Assembly: GCF_001646945.1 (NCBI RefSeq) | Contig: NZ_LUTV01000006.1 | Coordinates: 371,491 to 435,490 of the forward strand | Direction of reading: 5' to 3' | DNA: 64,000 bases | From: Endozoicomonas ascidiicola | GTDB lineage: Bacteria > Pseudomonadota > Gammaproteobacteria > Pseudomonadales > Endozoicomonadaceae | Program-made: the position numbers and the translations under genes | In this document: one piece after another, positions 18,385-29,463 of the stretch | Layout: each line of letters opens with the position of its first letter | Position numbering within the stretch: the first letter of the stretch is position 1 | The notes under the pieces: model-generated | The model's database searches: none | What the model saw: the letters and a program-made list of their open reading frames with translations, nothing else | What the model was told of the DNA's origin: nothing

Positions 18385-19262
18385 GTGAGCCTGTCCGCTC
18401 TCTTTGTCGAAGCAACCCTGATGACGCTAGGGCTGGCACTGTCATCTCTAGGAGCCTGTCGGACTTACCACTGACCTACTGCGAAAAAGCCGGATTTGGC
18501 CATTTTTTATGCTCCTTTTCGTTGAATAGCTCGCTATTCGCCTCAAATGAGAATAAAAACTGACTCAAACCGGACTTTTTCTCGCTACGGTCGGCTAAGT
18601 CCGACAGGCTCCCAGCTCTGGGTATACTGATGGCCATTCTGTTTGCCCTGGCGGAGTTAAGCCGTTTCAAACCGCTGGCACTGGCCACCAGCACGCTGAT
18701 CGCTTTGCTCCGAGGTCTACCAGAAATATTGGTGGTCTTTTTCGTCTATTTTGGATCAACCCACGCCATATTCTTACTGACCGACGAGTTTGTAGAAATC
18801 AGTCCATTTCTCGCCGGTACTATGGCCTTGTCGTGCATCTATTCGGCTTATGCTTCCCAGACACTTCGGGGAGCGCTCCTTACAGTGCCCAAAGGGCAGC
18901 TTGAAGCAGCGATCGCATTGGGCATGAGCAAACCCCATACATTTTTCAAAATCACTCTACCCCAAACCTGGCGCTATGCATTGCCCGGCCTTGGCAACCA
19001 ATGGCTGGTGTTATTGAAAGATACAGCACTGGTTGCGCTCATTGGTGTTAATGAGCTTTTACTGCAAGCAAAAATGACTGCCGCCAGCACTTATGAGCCA
19101 TTTACCTGGTATGCCACTGCCGCATTGATCTATCTGGGGATTACACTGGTCAGTCAAGCCGCTCTGAAAAAAATGCAGGCTCGATCCAACAGACACCTGA
19201 CGTCCAACACCTCGAACACATTTTCTCAACACCCTGTTATGACGCAGGAGGTTACACCATGA
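18385..19262 (+). pseudogene. artQ: arginine ABC permease ArtQ, interrupted
   Basis: The gene begins at GTG 18385 (GAGG five bases upstream) and reads MSLSALFVEATLMTLGLA up to base 18450. There a 162-bp palindromic element enters, and a TGA follows within nine codons. After the element the permease resumes as ALGILMAILFALAELSRF and runs to 19262 with the usual LRGLPEILVVFFVYFG, the EAA-like loop (GQLEAAIALGMSKPHTFFKI) and LGNQWLVLLKDTALV. Removing 164 bases (element plus a 2-base duplication) restores one frame. An ATG at 18630 could still give a 210-residue form lacking the first helix, but its ribosome site is poor. Confidence 0.85.
18451..18612. mobile_element. 162-bp MITE inserted in artQ
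   Basis: Perfect 17-bp terminal inverted repeats (GGAGCCTGTCGGACTTA) continue as an imperfect match for about 50 bp on each side. It has no transposase gene. The target appears to be TA: TA precedes the left end and CA follows the right end, consistent with a 2-base duplication with one later change. A 164-base net insertion exactly explains the frame shift between the two artQ parts. Confidence 0.85.
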
Positions 19263-19927
19263 ATTGGGACTATTTGCCAGAGCTACTGAAAGGTCTGGGC
19301 ACCACTCTGGAATTGACCGTGGTCAGCCTGTTAACAGGTTTGGTCTTGGCTATCCTGTTCACCATTGTTCTTTCCCTGAAAGTTCGGGTTCTGGACAGGC
19401 TGGTTAAATTGCAGATTCTGCTGTTCACCGGCACACCACTGCTGATTCAGATCTTTTTAATCTACTACGGCCCTGCCCAGTTCGAGACCATCAAAAACAG
19501 CGTTCTGTGGCCTTTGCTCAGCCAACCCTGGTTCTGTGCCATGCTGGCATTGGCACTCAACTCCGCCGCCTATTCCACTCAATTGTTTAAAGGCGCGATT
19601 GATGCGGTGCCGCGCAGCGACTGGGAAGCCTGTCAGGCACTTGGAATGACTGAGCGACAAGCGTTGATTAAGGTTATACTTCCCCACGCCGCCCGTCGTG
19701 CATTACCGGCTTACGGCAATGAAATCATTCTGGTAATGAAAGGTTCTTCTCTGGCCAGTACCATTACTCTGATGGATCTTATGGGCTATGCGGCAAGACT
19801 GAACACCCAAACGTACGACACCCTGACTGTATTCACCATGACAGGCCTGATCTATCTGGCCATGACGGGTGTGCTGACCTTACTGATTCGCTTTATGGAA
19901 CATAAAGCACTGGCTTTCAGCCGTTGA
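19259..19927 (+). CDS. artM: arginine ABC transporter permease
   Basis: A 222-residue polar amino acid permease with about five helices and the EAA loop SDWEACQALGMTERQALIKVILPHAARRALP (central part EACQALGMTERQALIKV). LPAYGNEIILVMKGSSLAS is the usual C-terminal signature. It overlaps artQ by four bases (ATGA), so its translation would normally be coupled to artQ; the break in artQ may reduce its expression. Length matches E. coli ArtM (222). Confidence 0.92.
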   Translation: MNWDYLPELLKGLGTTLELTVVSLLTGLVLAILFTIVLSLKVRVLDRLVKLQILLFTGTPLLIQIFLIYYGPAQFETIKNSVLWPLLSQPWFCAMLALALNSAAYSTQLFKGAIDAVPRSDWEACQALGMTERQALIKVILPHAARRALPAYGNEIILVMKGSSLASTITLMDLMGYAARLNTQTYDTLTVFTMTGLIYLAMTGVLTLLIRFMEHKALAFSR

Positions 19928-19940
19928 ACGAGAATTTTCT

Positions 19941-20831
19941 GTGCTCATTAATGATTTGAACTTTGAAGAGTCCCTGTCACCCTCTATTTCCAGGCACTCG
20001 ATCAACAACCTCTCGATTCTGAAGATTCAGAGCTCGCTCTGTGAAGCGGCTATCTCTTTGCATGGAGGTCATCTCCTGCAATTTAAGCCTGCTGGAGAAA
20101 AAGACATTATCTGGCTGAGCGACAAAGCCATATATTCTCCAGAGAAAGCGATTCGGGGTGGTATCCCGGTATGTTGGCCATGGTTTGGTACCATTGGCTC
20201 ACCATCCCACGGCTTTGCACGAATAAGCCCCTGGCAACTCATGAATTGGCAGGAAAACGAAGAGGCCATTGTTATAAAACTTGGTTTATCCGCATCAGAA
20301 CAAACCAAAGCGATATGGCCCCATGAATTCAGTGCCACACTGACGTTTAGGCTCTCTGCATCATTAAAAACCACACTGGCAGTGACGAATACCGGAGCAA
20401 CACCATGGCGCTGGAGCGGTGCTCTGCACAGCTATTTCCAGATTGCAGAAGCCACAGAGACCTCCATAACCGGCGCTGGAAAGGACTATATCGACAGTCT
20501 GCAAAGCGGTAACAAGTGCGAAAGCACAGGTGACTTATTGATCAATCAATCCATTGATCGGGTTTATACCGCTCCGGATGACAGCATTGTTATCCATGAC
20601 AAGGGGAATCAGCGAAGATTATCCATTCGCAATACTGGCTCTAATGCCGCTGTTATTTGGAACCCGTGGGATGAGATCAGTAAAGGCATGGCGGATATGA
20701 ACGACGACGGATACAAGACAATGGTGTGCGTTGAATCCACAAACTTTGCTGATAACCTTGAATCCGGCACATTGCTGTCACCTGAAGAAACTCATCAACT
20801 GACCACTGAGATCAGCATTCTGCCGCAGTAA
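19941..20831 (+). CDS. D-hexose-6-phosphate mutarotase (YeaD-like aldose 1-epimerase)
   Basis: A 296-residue galactose-mutarotase-fold protein. GGIPVCWPWFG, HGFAR, the catalytic-histidine region LHSYFQIAE and the late VIWNPWDE and VCVESTNFAD segments match the YeaD branch, which interconverts anomers of glucose 6-phosphate and similar sugars. It starts at GTG 19941, 14 bases after artM, and may be read through from the art operon. Its 3' end overlaps the convergent TetR gene by 20 bp. Confidence 0.88.
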   Translation: MLINDLNFEESLSPSISRHSINNLSILKIQSSLCEAAISLHGGHLLQFKPAGEKDIIWLSDKAIYSPEKAIRGGIPVCWPWFGTIGSPSHGFARISPWQLMNWQENEEAIVIKLGLSASEQTKAIWPHEFSATLTFRLSASLKTTLAVTNTGATPWRWSGALHSYFQIAEATETSITGAGKDYIDSLQSGNKCESTGDLLINQSIDRVYTAPDDSIVIHDKGNQRRLSIRNTGSNAAVIWNPWDEISKGMADMNDDGYKTMVCVESTNFADNLESGTLLSPEETHQLTTEISILPQ

Positions 20832-21447
20832 ACGGTTTCAGCTGTTGCGTCCCACAGGCAGAAAGAATCATTTCAACCGCACTTTTGGACATGGCATCGA
20901 TCGCTCCTTTATCCAGATAGATGCCATCGTTCAATAAACGACTCATTCCGTGCAATGTGCTCCAGCTGACCTGGGCAATACGAAGGCAGTCAAGGTGGCT
21001 GGCAACCTGACCTTTATCTTGCCACTGCCGGATTAAATCCACAAAATTTTGAAAGCACCGAAACGAAGCAATTTTCAAAGCCTCGGTAGGCTCACCATTT
21101 TTCCATATTGTGCGCCCAAACATCAGGTCATATTGCTCTTGATGCTCCCGGGAAAAATCCAGATAGGCCTGAACAAACGTATTAAGCCATAGACTCATAT
21201 CACCTGTCTGTTCAGACATCAGCAAAGAGAAATGCACGTCCCATTCTTTAAAACCCTGCTCTGCTATGGCGCACAGCAGCGCATTTTTATCTTTGAAATG
21301 GTGATATGCCGCTGTTCTGGACACCCCTGCACGCTCAGCAAGGTTACGCATGGATAACCCTTCAACACCAACAGTAGCAATGACACAGGTAGCCTCACGC
21401 ACCAAACTCTGCCTCAGGTTTCCATGGTGATAGTTCTTTTTATCCAT
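20812..21447 (-). CDS. TetR-family regulator
   Basis: A 211-residue repressor. The N-terminal helix-turn-helix is typical (GVEGLSMRNLAERAGVSRTAAYHHFKDKNALL, central part AGVSRTAAYHHFKDK). The C-terminal ligand domain is of the WHG type. It is convergent with the mutarotase gene, and its targets are not evident. Confidence 0.85.
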   Translation of the reverse strand: MDKKNYHHGNLRQSLVREATCVIATVGVEGLSMRNLAERAGVSRTAAYHHFKDKNALLCAIAEQGFKEWDVHFSLLMSEQTGDMSLWLNTFVQAYLDFSREHQEQYDLMFGRTIWKNGEPTEALKIASFRCFQNFVDLIRQWQDKGQVASHLDCLRIAQVSWSTLHGMSRLLNDGIYLDKGAIDAMSKSAVEMILSACGTQQLKPFTAAEC

Positions 21448-21607
21448 AATTCAGGGCTCACACATCTCGATAGGCTGGATTGTTACAAATCTATTATTCA
21501 GATAGCAATGCCGAATAACCTAAATAAGAATAATTCTCTACAAATAACAGGGCGAGTACACGCTTGCAACTTATAATGAGTTATCCAAACTCAGTTGCGT
21601 TTAAGTC

Positions 21608-22528
21608 ATGCCCTTGCCTGATCTAAATCTGTTAAGAGTGTTTGATGTTGTCTATACAACTGGTGCCGTAAACTTAGCCGCTGAGCGGCTAGATATGACA
21701 GCACCGGCCGTCAGCCAGGCAATAACCCGGCTTTCCAAACAGATAGGCCAGCCATTATTTGTACGTCAGGGGCGAGGTATTGCTCCCACTGCGACGGCAA
21801 CCTCTCTTCGCCAGGAAATCACGCCTCACCTTGGCATTATTGAGCAAAGCATTACCACAAAACATCAGTTCGACCCTGAAACCAGCCAGCGTACTTTTTT
21901 CATTGGCAGCGATCAGAACTACGATCTGCTCTACATTCAACACAGCTACGAACAAATTAAACGGGAAGCGCCCAATGTCACCTGCGAATGGGTGCCCGGG
22001 CTTCATTTAGAAGAAGAAAGGCACGATGCCCTGCGCCTCAGAAGTGTTGATCTCATCATAACATCCTATCCTCTTGACTCTCCTGGCTTTCATCATCGTC
22101 TGGTCACCTCTGAAAATGTGGTGGCCGTCTGCGCCCGACATCACCCAAGAATTCAGCAGCTTTCGGACTTTCACCATTTTTTCAAGGAGCCTCATACGGC
22201 ACTAAACAGTTTCCGGCAGAATAATTTCTTCGTTGAATCTCTCTCAACGCAACCACTACCCGCCCGGGATATCGTTTATCGAAATGACTCAATGCTTAAT
22301 CTGATGGTCATGGCCGCAGCCACTGACTGGCTTTGTATGTGTGCAGAAAAACTGGCTTTGCAATATGCCGATGCCTTACACCTTCATCGCTTTGATCTTC
22401 CCTTTGATGCTCAAAAGCTTCCGGTATACCTGAGTTGGCATAGCGCCCGGGAAAACGACCATGGCCTTCAATGGTTAATCCAAAAAATCACATCCGGCAT
22501 CACTACCATGCCCGAGCCTCTGGATTAA
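21608..22528 (+). CDS. LysR-family regulator
   Basis: A 306-residue LysR-type regulator. The N-terminal winged helix-turn-helix spans residues 3-62 (LNLLRVFDVVYTTGAVNLAAERL, SQAITRLSKQIGQPLF) and is followed by a periplasmic-binding-fold effector domain. It lies 124 bp upstream of the alkylsulfatase gene on the same strand, so it may control that gene. That is inferred from position only. Confidence 0.88.
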   Translation: MPLPDLNLLRVFDVVYTTGAVNLAAERLDMTAPAVSQAITRLSKQIGQPLFVRQGRGIAPTATATSLRQEITPHLGIIEQSITTKHQFDPETSQRTFFIGSDQNYDLLYIQHSYEQIKREAPNVTCEWVPGLHLEEERHDALRLRSVDLIITSYPLDSPGFHHRLVTSENVVAVCARHHPRIQQLSDFHHFFKEPHTALNSFRQNNFFVESLSTQPLPARDIVYRNDSMLNLMVMAAATDWLCMCAEKLALQYADALHLHRFDLPFDAQKLPVYLSWHSARENDHGLQWLIQKITSGITTMPEPLD

Positions 22529-22652
22529 GCACTGCTTAATCCACGCTGTCAGTCAGCTGCAATGATCCCCTTCGATAGATTCATTACAGTACCCCTGTCT
22601 TTAGCACCCAGGCATCAAAGCCTACCATCTTTCAAATAGACAGAGGCTCTTT

Positions 22653-24632
22653 ATGAAGCGTTCTATTCTTTCAACCATTATTGCCAGCTTGATCGCAGCC
22701 AGTCCTGTTCATGCCATCATGAGCAGCTCAGCAACTGACTATGAAGTAAAATCAGCAACCGCCATCACCACGACAGTAAATGCTGACGTCAAAAAAAGCC
22801 TGCCATTCTCAGATACTTCAGATTTTGTTGATGCTAATCGTGGTTTTATAGCTGACCTCGCAAGCGGAGAAATTCTCGGCAGCAATGGAAAACCTGTTTA
22901 CTCCATGAGCAGCTTTAACTTTCTTGAAGGACAAGCACCCGATACGACGAATCCAAGCCTGTGGCGTCAAAGTATTCTGAACGCCACCAGCGGACTGTTT
23001 GAAGTTACCGAAGGTATTTACCAGGTTCGTGCCTGGGATCTGGCCAACATCAGCTTTATCCGAGGTGATTCCGGCTGGATTATTGTTGATCCATTGTTGT
23101 CTACTGAAACCGCCAGCGCTGCACTGGAATTAGTTCGGGAGAAAGTAGAAGACTTGCCGGTATCCGCAGTGATTCTTACCCACAGTCATGGAGATCATTT
23201 TGGTGGCGTAAGAGGGGTAATTTCCGAAGAAGACATTGATTCTGGAAAAGTGCCTGTAATTGCACCGGATCATTTCTTTGAAGAGTCGGTCAATGAAAAC
23301 CTGATGGCCGGTAACCAGATGAGCCGTCGAGCCAGTTATATGTATGGCAACCTGTTGGAAAAGAGTCCAACCGGGACATTGGGTTCTGGCCTGGGTACCA
23401 CCACCTCCTCTGGAGAATTCACCATTGTTAAACCGACCATAGAGATCGGTCATACACCTACCCACCTTAATATCGATGGCGTCGAAATGGAATTCATGTA
23501 CACCCCGGGTGCCGAAGCGCCCGCCGAGTTGATGTTCTACCTGCCTGAATTCAATGCGTTGATGCAGGCGGAAGAGATCAACAAAACCATGCACAACCTC
23601 TACACTCTGCGAGGCGCACAAGTTCGAAGCGGGCTGGACTGGTCTAAATACATTCAACAGACCATTGAGAACTACGGCGACGAGGTGGAAATATCTTTTG
23701 GCAGCCATCACTGGCCAACATGGGGGAATGAACGCATTGTGGATTACTGGGAAGGGCAGCGTGATACCTACCGTTACATCCACGATGAAACACTACGCCT
23801 CGCCAACCACGGCATGACTATGCTGGAAGTTGCCGAGAGCGTAAAACTACCAGAAAGCCTGTCGTCTGGTTTTGCCAACCGGGGTTATTACGGCTCGGTC
23901 AGTCATAATGCCAAGGCTCAATATCAGCTTTACTACGGCTGGTTCTCTGGAAACCCTGCCGAGCTGAATGAACTGCCACCTGTGGAAGAAGGTCAGAAGT
24001 TTATCGAATACATGGGCGGTTCCGACAATATACTCGAAAAAGCCCGGGCTGATTTTATTGATGGTGAATACCGCTGGGTGGCCACCGCACTGAACCATGT
24101 CGTCTTTGCAGAACCCGATAATCAAGAGGCCAAAAACCTGCTGGCAGATACATTGGAACAGATGGGTTACCAGGCAGAAAGTGGCCCATGGCGGAACTTT
24201 TACCTGTCTGGCGCCAAAGAGCTTCGACAAGGTGTGATGGCTGCTGCTACACCAAACACAAGTTCCCCGGATATAGTGAAGAACCTGAATTTAGAAACCT
24301 ATCTGGATTATCTCGGTGTACGACTCAACCACCCAAAAGCCGCAGGTAAAGAGTTGTCGTTTAATGTCGTGATGCCCGATATTAATCAGCGGTTCACTCT
24401 AAACGTTGAGAACGGTGTGCTCAACTACACCATGAATAAACAAATGGATAACCCTCAGGCAACCATTCAGCTGGATAGATCTGTTCTGGATGCCATCAAC
24501 CTTCAGCAAACCAAAGTGAGCGATGCCATTGATGCAGGCGATGTTCAAGTCCTTGGAGATAAAGACAAAGTGAATCAGTTCATTGCTCTGCTGGATGTGT
24601 TTCCTTTCTGGTTCAACATCGTTACGCCCTGA
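22653..24632 (+). CDS. SdsA-type alkylsulfatase
   Basis: A 659-residue secreted metallo-beta-lactamase-fold enzyme. Signal peptide residues 1-21; zinc motif THSHGDH at residues 176-182; a further metal-site region around GAEAPAELMFYLPE; an alkylsulfatase dimerisation domain in the middle; and an SCP2-like C-terminal domain. This is the layout of SdsA1 and YjcS, which hydrolyse primary alkyl sulfates such as dodecyl sulfate to alcohol and sulfate. A marine host could supply sulfated lipids or detergents. AGAGG is about eight bases upstream of the ATG. Confidence 0.92.
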   Translation: MKRSILSTIIASLIAASPVHAIMSSSATDYEVKSATAITTTVNADVKKSLPFSDTSDFVDANRGFIADLASGEILGSNGKPVYSMSSFNFLEGQAPDTTNPSLWRQSILNATSGLFEVTEGIYQVRAWDLANISFIRGDSGWIIVDPLLSTETASAALELVREKVEDLPVSAVILTHSHGDHFGGVRGVISEEDIDSGKVPVIAPDHFFEESVNENLMAGNQMSRRASYMYGNLLEKSPTGTLGSGLGTTTSSGEFTIVKPTIEIGHTPTHLNIDGVEMEFMYTPGAEAPAELMFYLPEFNALMQAEEINKTMHNLYTLRGAQVRSGLDWSKYIQQTIENYGDEVEISFGSHHWPTWGNERIVDYWEGQRDTYRYIHDETLRLANHGMTMLEVAESVKLPESLSSGFANRGYYGSVSHNAKAQYQLYYGWFSGNPAELNELPPVEEGQKFIEYMGGSDNILEKARADFIDGEYRWVATALNHVVFAEPDNQEAKNLLADTLEQMGYQAESGPWRNFYLSGAKELRQGVMAAATPNTSSPDIVKNLNLETYLDYLGVRLNHPKAAGKELSFNVVMPDINQRFTLNVENGVLNYTMNKQMDNPQATIQLDRSVLDAINLQQTKVSDAIDAGDVQVLGDKDKVNQFIALLDVFPFWFNIVTP

Positions 24633-24724
24633 CCATCCCTTCATCCATCAATCTAGCAGCTACTTAACCTGCCCTATCAGGTTGAGTAGCTGACTTTACG
24701 TTAAAAACCTAAAAGGACTGCTGC

Positions 24725-25486
24725 ATGTCCCTTATGAATAAACTGTCGTCGATCATATTTTCTGTAACCACCGCACTCATCACTGTGCCGGTTATAGCTG
24801 ATGAGGTACAGGATATGTCCGACCCTTTGGCTGTATATACGCAGGCTGGGGCTGGCATCACCAATGACGGCCTGAACCTCAAATTTGGCAATACTTACGA
24901 CACCGGTAATCCAGACACCATGGCCATGAATATCATCGAGATCAAAGGCTTCGGTGGAGAGACTCTGGGGCTGGATGGTAATGACTCTATCAACTCAGCC
25001 CGTTTTCGCAACTTCACGCTGGATACCACCAACGGGCGCGGAGCCCAGATTGATGCAAACTGGGATTTCAACAACAATACCGGAAGCATGTCGTACAGTT
25101 TTATTCAGGCATTACCAGCAATCGGCTCAGTGCAATTCTATCCACTGGCCGGCGTCGGCTTAACACTAACCGATAGCGCGGAGATTCGTGGTCAGGAGAA
25201 TGAAATAGGCAGCATAGGATACGCAATTCCATCCAGCTTTATGGTTATTGGCACCTACAGCAAGGTAACTGTGACAGATAATATCTGGCTGAATTACAAT
25301 CCAATGCTTATCAACACCTTTAACAACAATGACTTCATGTCCGACATGATGGATGGCGTCCATCATGAAATCGCCGCCAGTTACCAACTCAACCCCAGAC
25401 AGAATGTGCGGTTGTTCGGTAACTATGCAGATACTGAAATGAATGATGACTGGGACTGGCGAGTAGAGTTTAACCAGCAGTTTTAA
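24725..25486 (+). CDS. secreted outer-membrane beta-barrel-like protein
   Basis: A 253-residue protein with a signal peptide (cleavage near VPVIADE) and alternating polar/aromatic strands typical of barrels, ending in phenylalanine (EFNQQF), which is common in outer-membrane proteins. I do not recognise a family. It lies 92 bp after the alkylsulfatase gene on the same strand and is followed by a terminator, so the two may be cotranscribed. Confidence 0.65.
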   Translation: MSLMNKLSSIIFSVTTALITVPVIADEVQDMSDPLAVYTQAGAGITNDGLNLKFGNTYDTGNPDTMAMNIIEIKGFGGETLGLDGNDSINSARFRNFTLDTTNGRGAQIDANWDFNNNTGSMSYSFIQALPAIGSVQFYPLAGVGLTLTDSAEIRGQENEIGSIGYAIPSSFMVIGTYSKVTVTDNIWLNYNPMLINTFNNNDFMSDMMDGVHHEIAASYQLNPRQNVRLFGNYADTEMNDDWDWRVEFNQQF

Positions 25487-25517
25487 ATCTCTGTTTGAAT
25501 CACTAGTTTTCATCATA

Positions 25518-25548
25518 TCAGGCGCAGTAAACTGCGCCTGACTTCTTT
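25518..25548 (+). terminator. terminator after the barrel-like protein
   Basis: A stem of about ten base pairs (TCAGGCGCAG/CTGCGCCTGA) with a TAAA loop is followed by CTTCTTTTG. The T tract is interrupted but present. Confidence 0.7.
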
Positions 25549-25590
25549 TGTTCAACACCTTATGATGTTATCCAAAGGAGATTGAAAATA

Positions 25591-25638
25591 ATCTTGACAC
25601 TGTCAAAATGACTCTTTATCTTGACATCGTCCAGATGA
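25591..25638 (+). promoter_or_regulatory. promoter with two tandem 21-bp boxes upstream of the dienoyl-CoA genes
   Basis: Two direct copies of ATCTTGACA-N2-GTC-N3-ATGA lie at 25591-25611 and 25618-25638 (17 of 21 bases identical, 27-base period). The first includes the 13-bp palindrome TTGACACTGTCAA. TTGACA (25594-25599) and TATCTT (25617-25622), 17 bases apart, form a likely sigma-70 promoter overlapping the boxes. A repressor or activator of the fatty-acid genes downstream probably binds here. Confidence 0.55.
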
Positions 25639-25705
25639 GTTAAGCGAAACAAAAATAAACGGCTTATGCCGAATAACTAAGCGGTTAAACGTCAGATCTG
25701 ATCCT

Positions 25706-26545
25706 ATGAACTACACCACACTTCGAGTTGAACGTGAGGGTCCTGTCACGCAGGTTATCCTCAACCGTCCAGACAAACGCAATGCCATGAACCGAGAGTT
25801 CTGGCTGGAATTCCCCAAAGCCATCCGAGCGATAGACGAAGAAGGTAGCACCCGGGTGATTGTCATTTCCGGCGAAGGCAAGATGTTTTCAGCCGGCATG
25901 GATCTCACTGTCTTTATGTCGCCTAATCAAAAAATGATTTCCGGTGACCTGGGTCGTAAAAGTGAGAATCTTCGTCGTACCGTGCTTCAGCTTCAGGAAT
26001 GCTTTAACGTTCTGGAAGAAGTTCGCATGCCAGTGCTGGCGGCGGTTCATGGTGGTTGTATTGGTGGCGCTATCAATCTTGTCAGTGCCTGTGACTGCCG
26101 TTATGCCACCGAAGACGCCTATTTCTCGATTAAAGAAACGGAACTGGGTATGACGGCCGACCTCGGTGTTTTGCAGCGCCTTGGCAAGCTAATGCCGGAA
26201 GGTCTTGTTCGAGAACTGGCCTACACCGCTCGTAAACTACCTGCCGATGAAGCCTTAAGAACCGGATTGGTGAATGCGGTCTTTGCGGATCAGGAAAGTC
26301 TGATGGCTCATGTTATGGGTATTGCACGACAGATTTCCAGCAATTCACCACTGGCCGTGATGGGCAGCAAAGAAGTGATCAACTTTTCCAGAGATCATAG
26401 TGTTTCCGATTCTTTGAGATACATGGCAGCCTGGCAGAGTGGTATGTTCCAGCCCGGTGAAATGATGGTGGGTTTTCAGGCCAAGATGCAGAAATCAGAA
26501 CCCGAATATCAGGATCTCTGGCCAGTTGAAGAGCCCTTCTCTTAA
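25706..26545 (+). CDS. crotonase-family dienoyl-CoA isomerase (ECH1-like)
   Basis: A 279-residue crotonase with the oxyanion segments FSAGMDLTVF and HGGCIGGAINLVSACDCRYA. Its second half resembles mammalian delta(3,5)-delta(2,4)-dienoyl-CoA isomerase ECH1 (IKETELGMTADLGVLQRLGK). Of the three ECH1 acidic catalytic residues, the later Glu and Asp are present, but the first (Asp before LVSACD) is Asn. It lies 60 bp upstream of fadH and should act with it on odd-position double bonds in unsaturated fatty acids. Confidence 0.85.
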   Translation: MNYTTLRVEREGPVTQVILNRPDKRNAMNREFWLEFPKAIRAIDEEGSTRVIVISGEGKMFSAGMDLTVFMSPNQKMISGDLGRKSENLRRTVLQLQECFNVLEEVRMPVLAAVHGGCIGGAINLVSACDCRYATEDAYFSIKETELGMTADLGVLQRLGKLMPEGLVRELAYTARKLPADEALRTGLVNAVFADQESLMAHVMGIARQISSNSPLAVMGSKEVINFSRDHSVSDSLRYMAAWQSGMFQPGEMMVGFQAKMQKSEPEYQDLWPVEEPFS

Positions 26546-26587
26546 AGAAAGCCGTCACAGAATAATAATTTGCGAATCACGTTTTAA

Positions 26588-28624
<2,037 letters not shown>

Positions 28625-28651
28625 TGAGCTGAGTTGAACTGATCTGAGTAG

Positions 28652-28690
28652 CTTCCCGATAGAAAATTCTATCGGGAAGTTTTCTTTCTT
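28652..28690 (+). terminator. terminator of fadH
   Basis: A long perfect stem (CTTCCCGATAGAA with its complement, two-base loop) is followed by TTTTCTTTCTT. Confidence 0.9.
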
Positions 28691-28802
28691 AATGGGATTG
28701 TTTGTCAGTCCATTGAAAACAACCGATAAATCAATGGAACTTTTTAACAACCTGAAAGTCATTGTTCTGTATTGAGCTTGAGTTACTTTTACAGGTTACC
28801 CC

Positions 28803-29417
28803 ATGAGTTTCCGCATTCCATTTATTCTTATTGCATTTTTCCTACCCTCATTCGCTATGGGTTTCGAAGACTATAACTACTCATTTATTAATGCAGGGCT
28901 TGGGTACAATCAACAAAGCCAGGGAGTGGAATCTATTGATGGAACCGCCTGGTACATCAATGCAGCCTATCGACTCTCATCGTCGCCCTTTATTCTTAAT
29001 GCCGGCTACGCCTACTCACAGGTGGATAGAGGTGAACTTGCTGACAACACTGCCATCAAAAGCAACGCCTATTTTGCCGGTTTCAGCTTACTTCTCCAGC
29101 CAACTGAGCGCTTTCACATACTGCCTGCATTATCCAGCGGCTCACTGATCAACCGCCTGATTGAAGACACCAATGAAGCGAAAGAAAGAACCACCGTGTA
29201 CAGTGGCTCTATTTCTGCACGCTACCATCTGGAAAGAGGGCTGTGGCTGTATTCCGGCTACATTCATCAAGAGTATGAAGAGAAAACTGACGCTCAAACC
29301 AACTTCTTTACTGCCGGTGCCGAGTATCAAGTTGATAAAAGCTGGGGGCTTGGCCTGGGTTATAAAGGCAACTCAGACCAGTATTCGACGCATTTATTCG
29401 TTAAGTGGTTTTTATAG
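28803..29417 (+). CDS. small outer-membrane beta-barrel protein
   Basis: A 204-residue protein with a signal peptide (cleavage near SFAMG) and regularly spaced aromatic, glycine-rich strands (INAGLGYN, LNAGYAYSQ, GLGLGYKGNSDQ), ending in aromatic residues (VKWFL). The pattern suggests an eight-strand barrel of the OmpW/OprF-N size class. No specific family is recognised. It stands alone after the fadH terminator. Confidence 0.65.
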   Translation: MSFRIPFILIAFFLPSFAMGFEDYNYSFINAGLGYNQQSQGVESIDGTAWYINAAYRLSSSPFILNAGYAYSQVDRGELADNTAIKSNAYFAGFSLLLQPTERFHILPALSSGSLINRLIEDTNEAKERTTVYSGSISARYHLERGLWLYSGYIHQEYEEKTDAQTNFFTAGAEYQVDKSWGLGLGYKGNSDQYSTHLFVKWFL

Positions 29418-29463
29418 ATTCTTATGCCAACAGAGCTTAGGGAGCTGGAAGAGAAGATTATAC

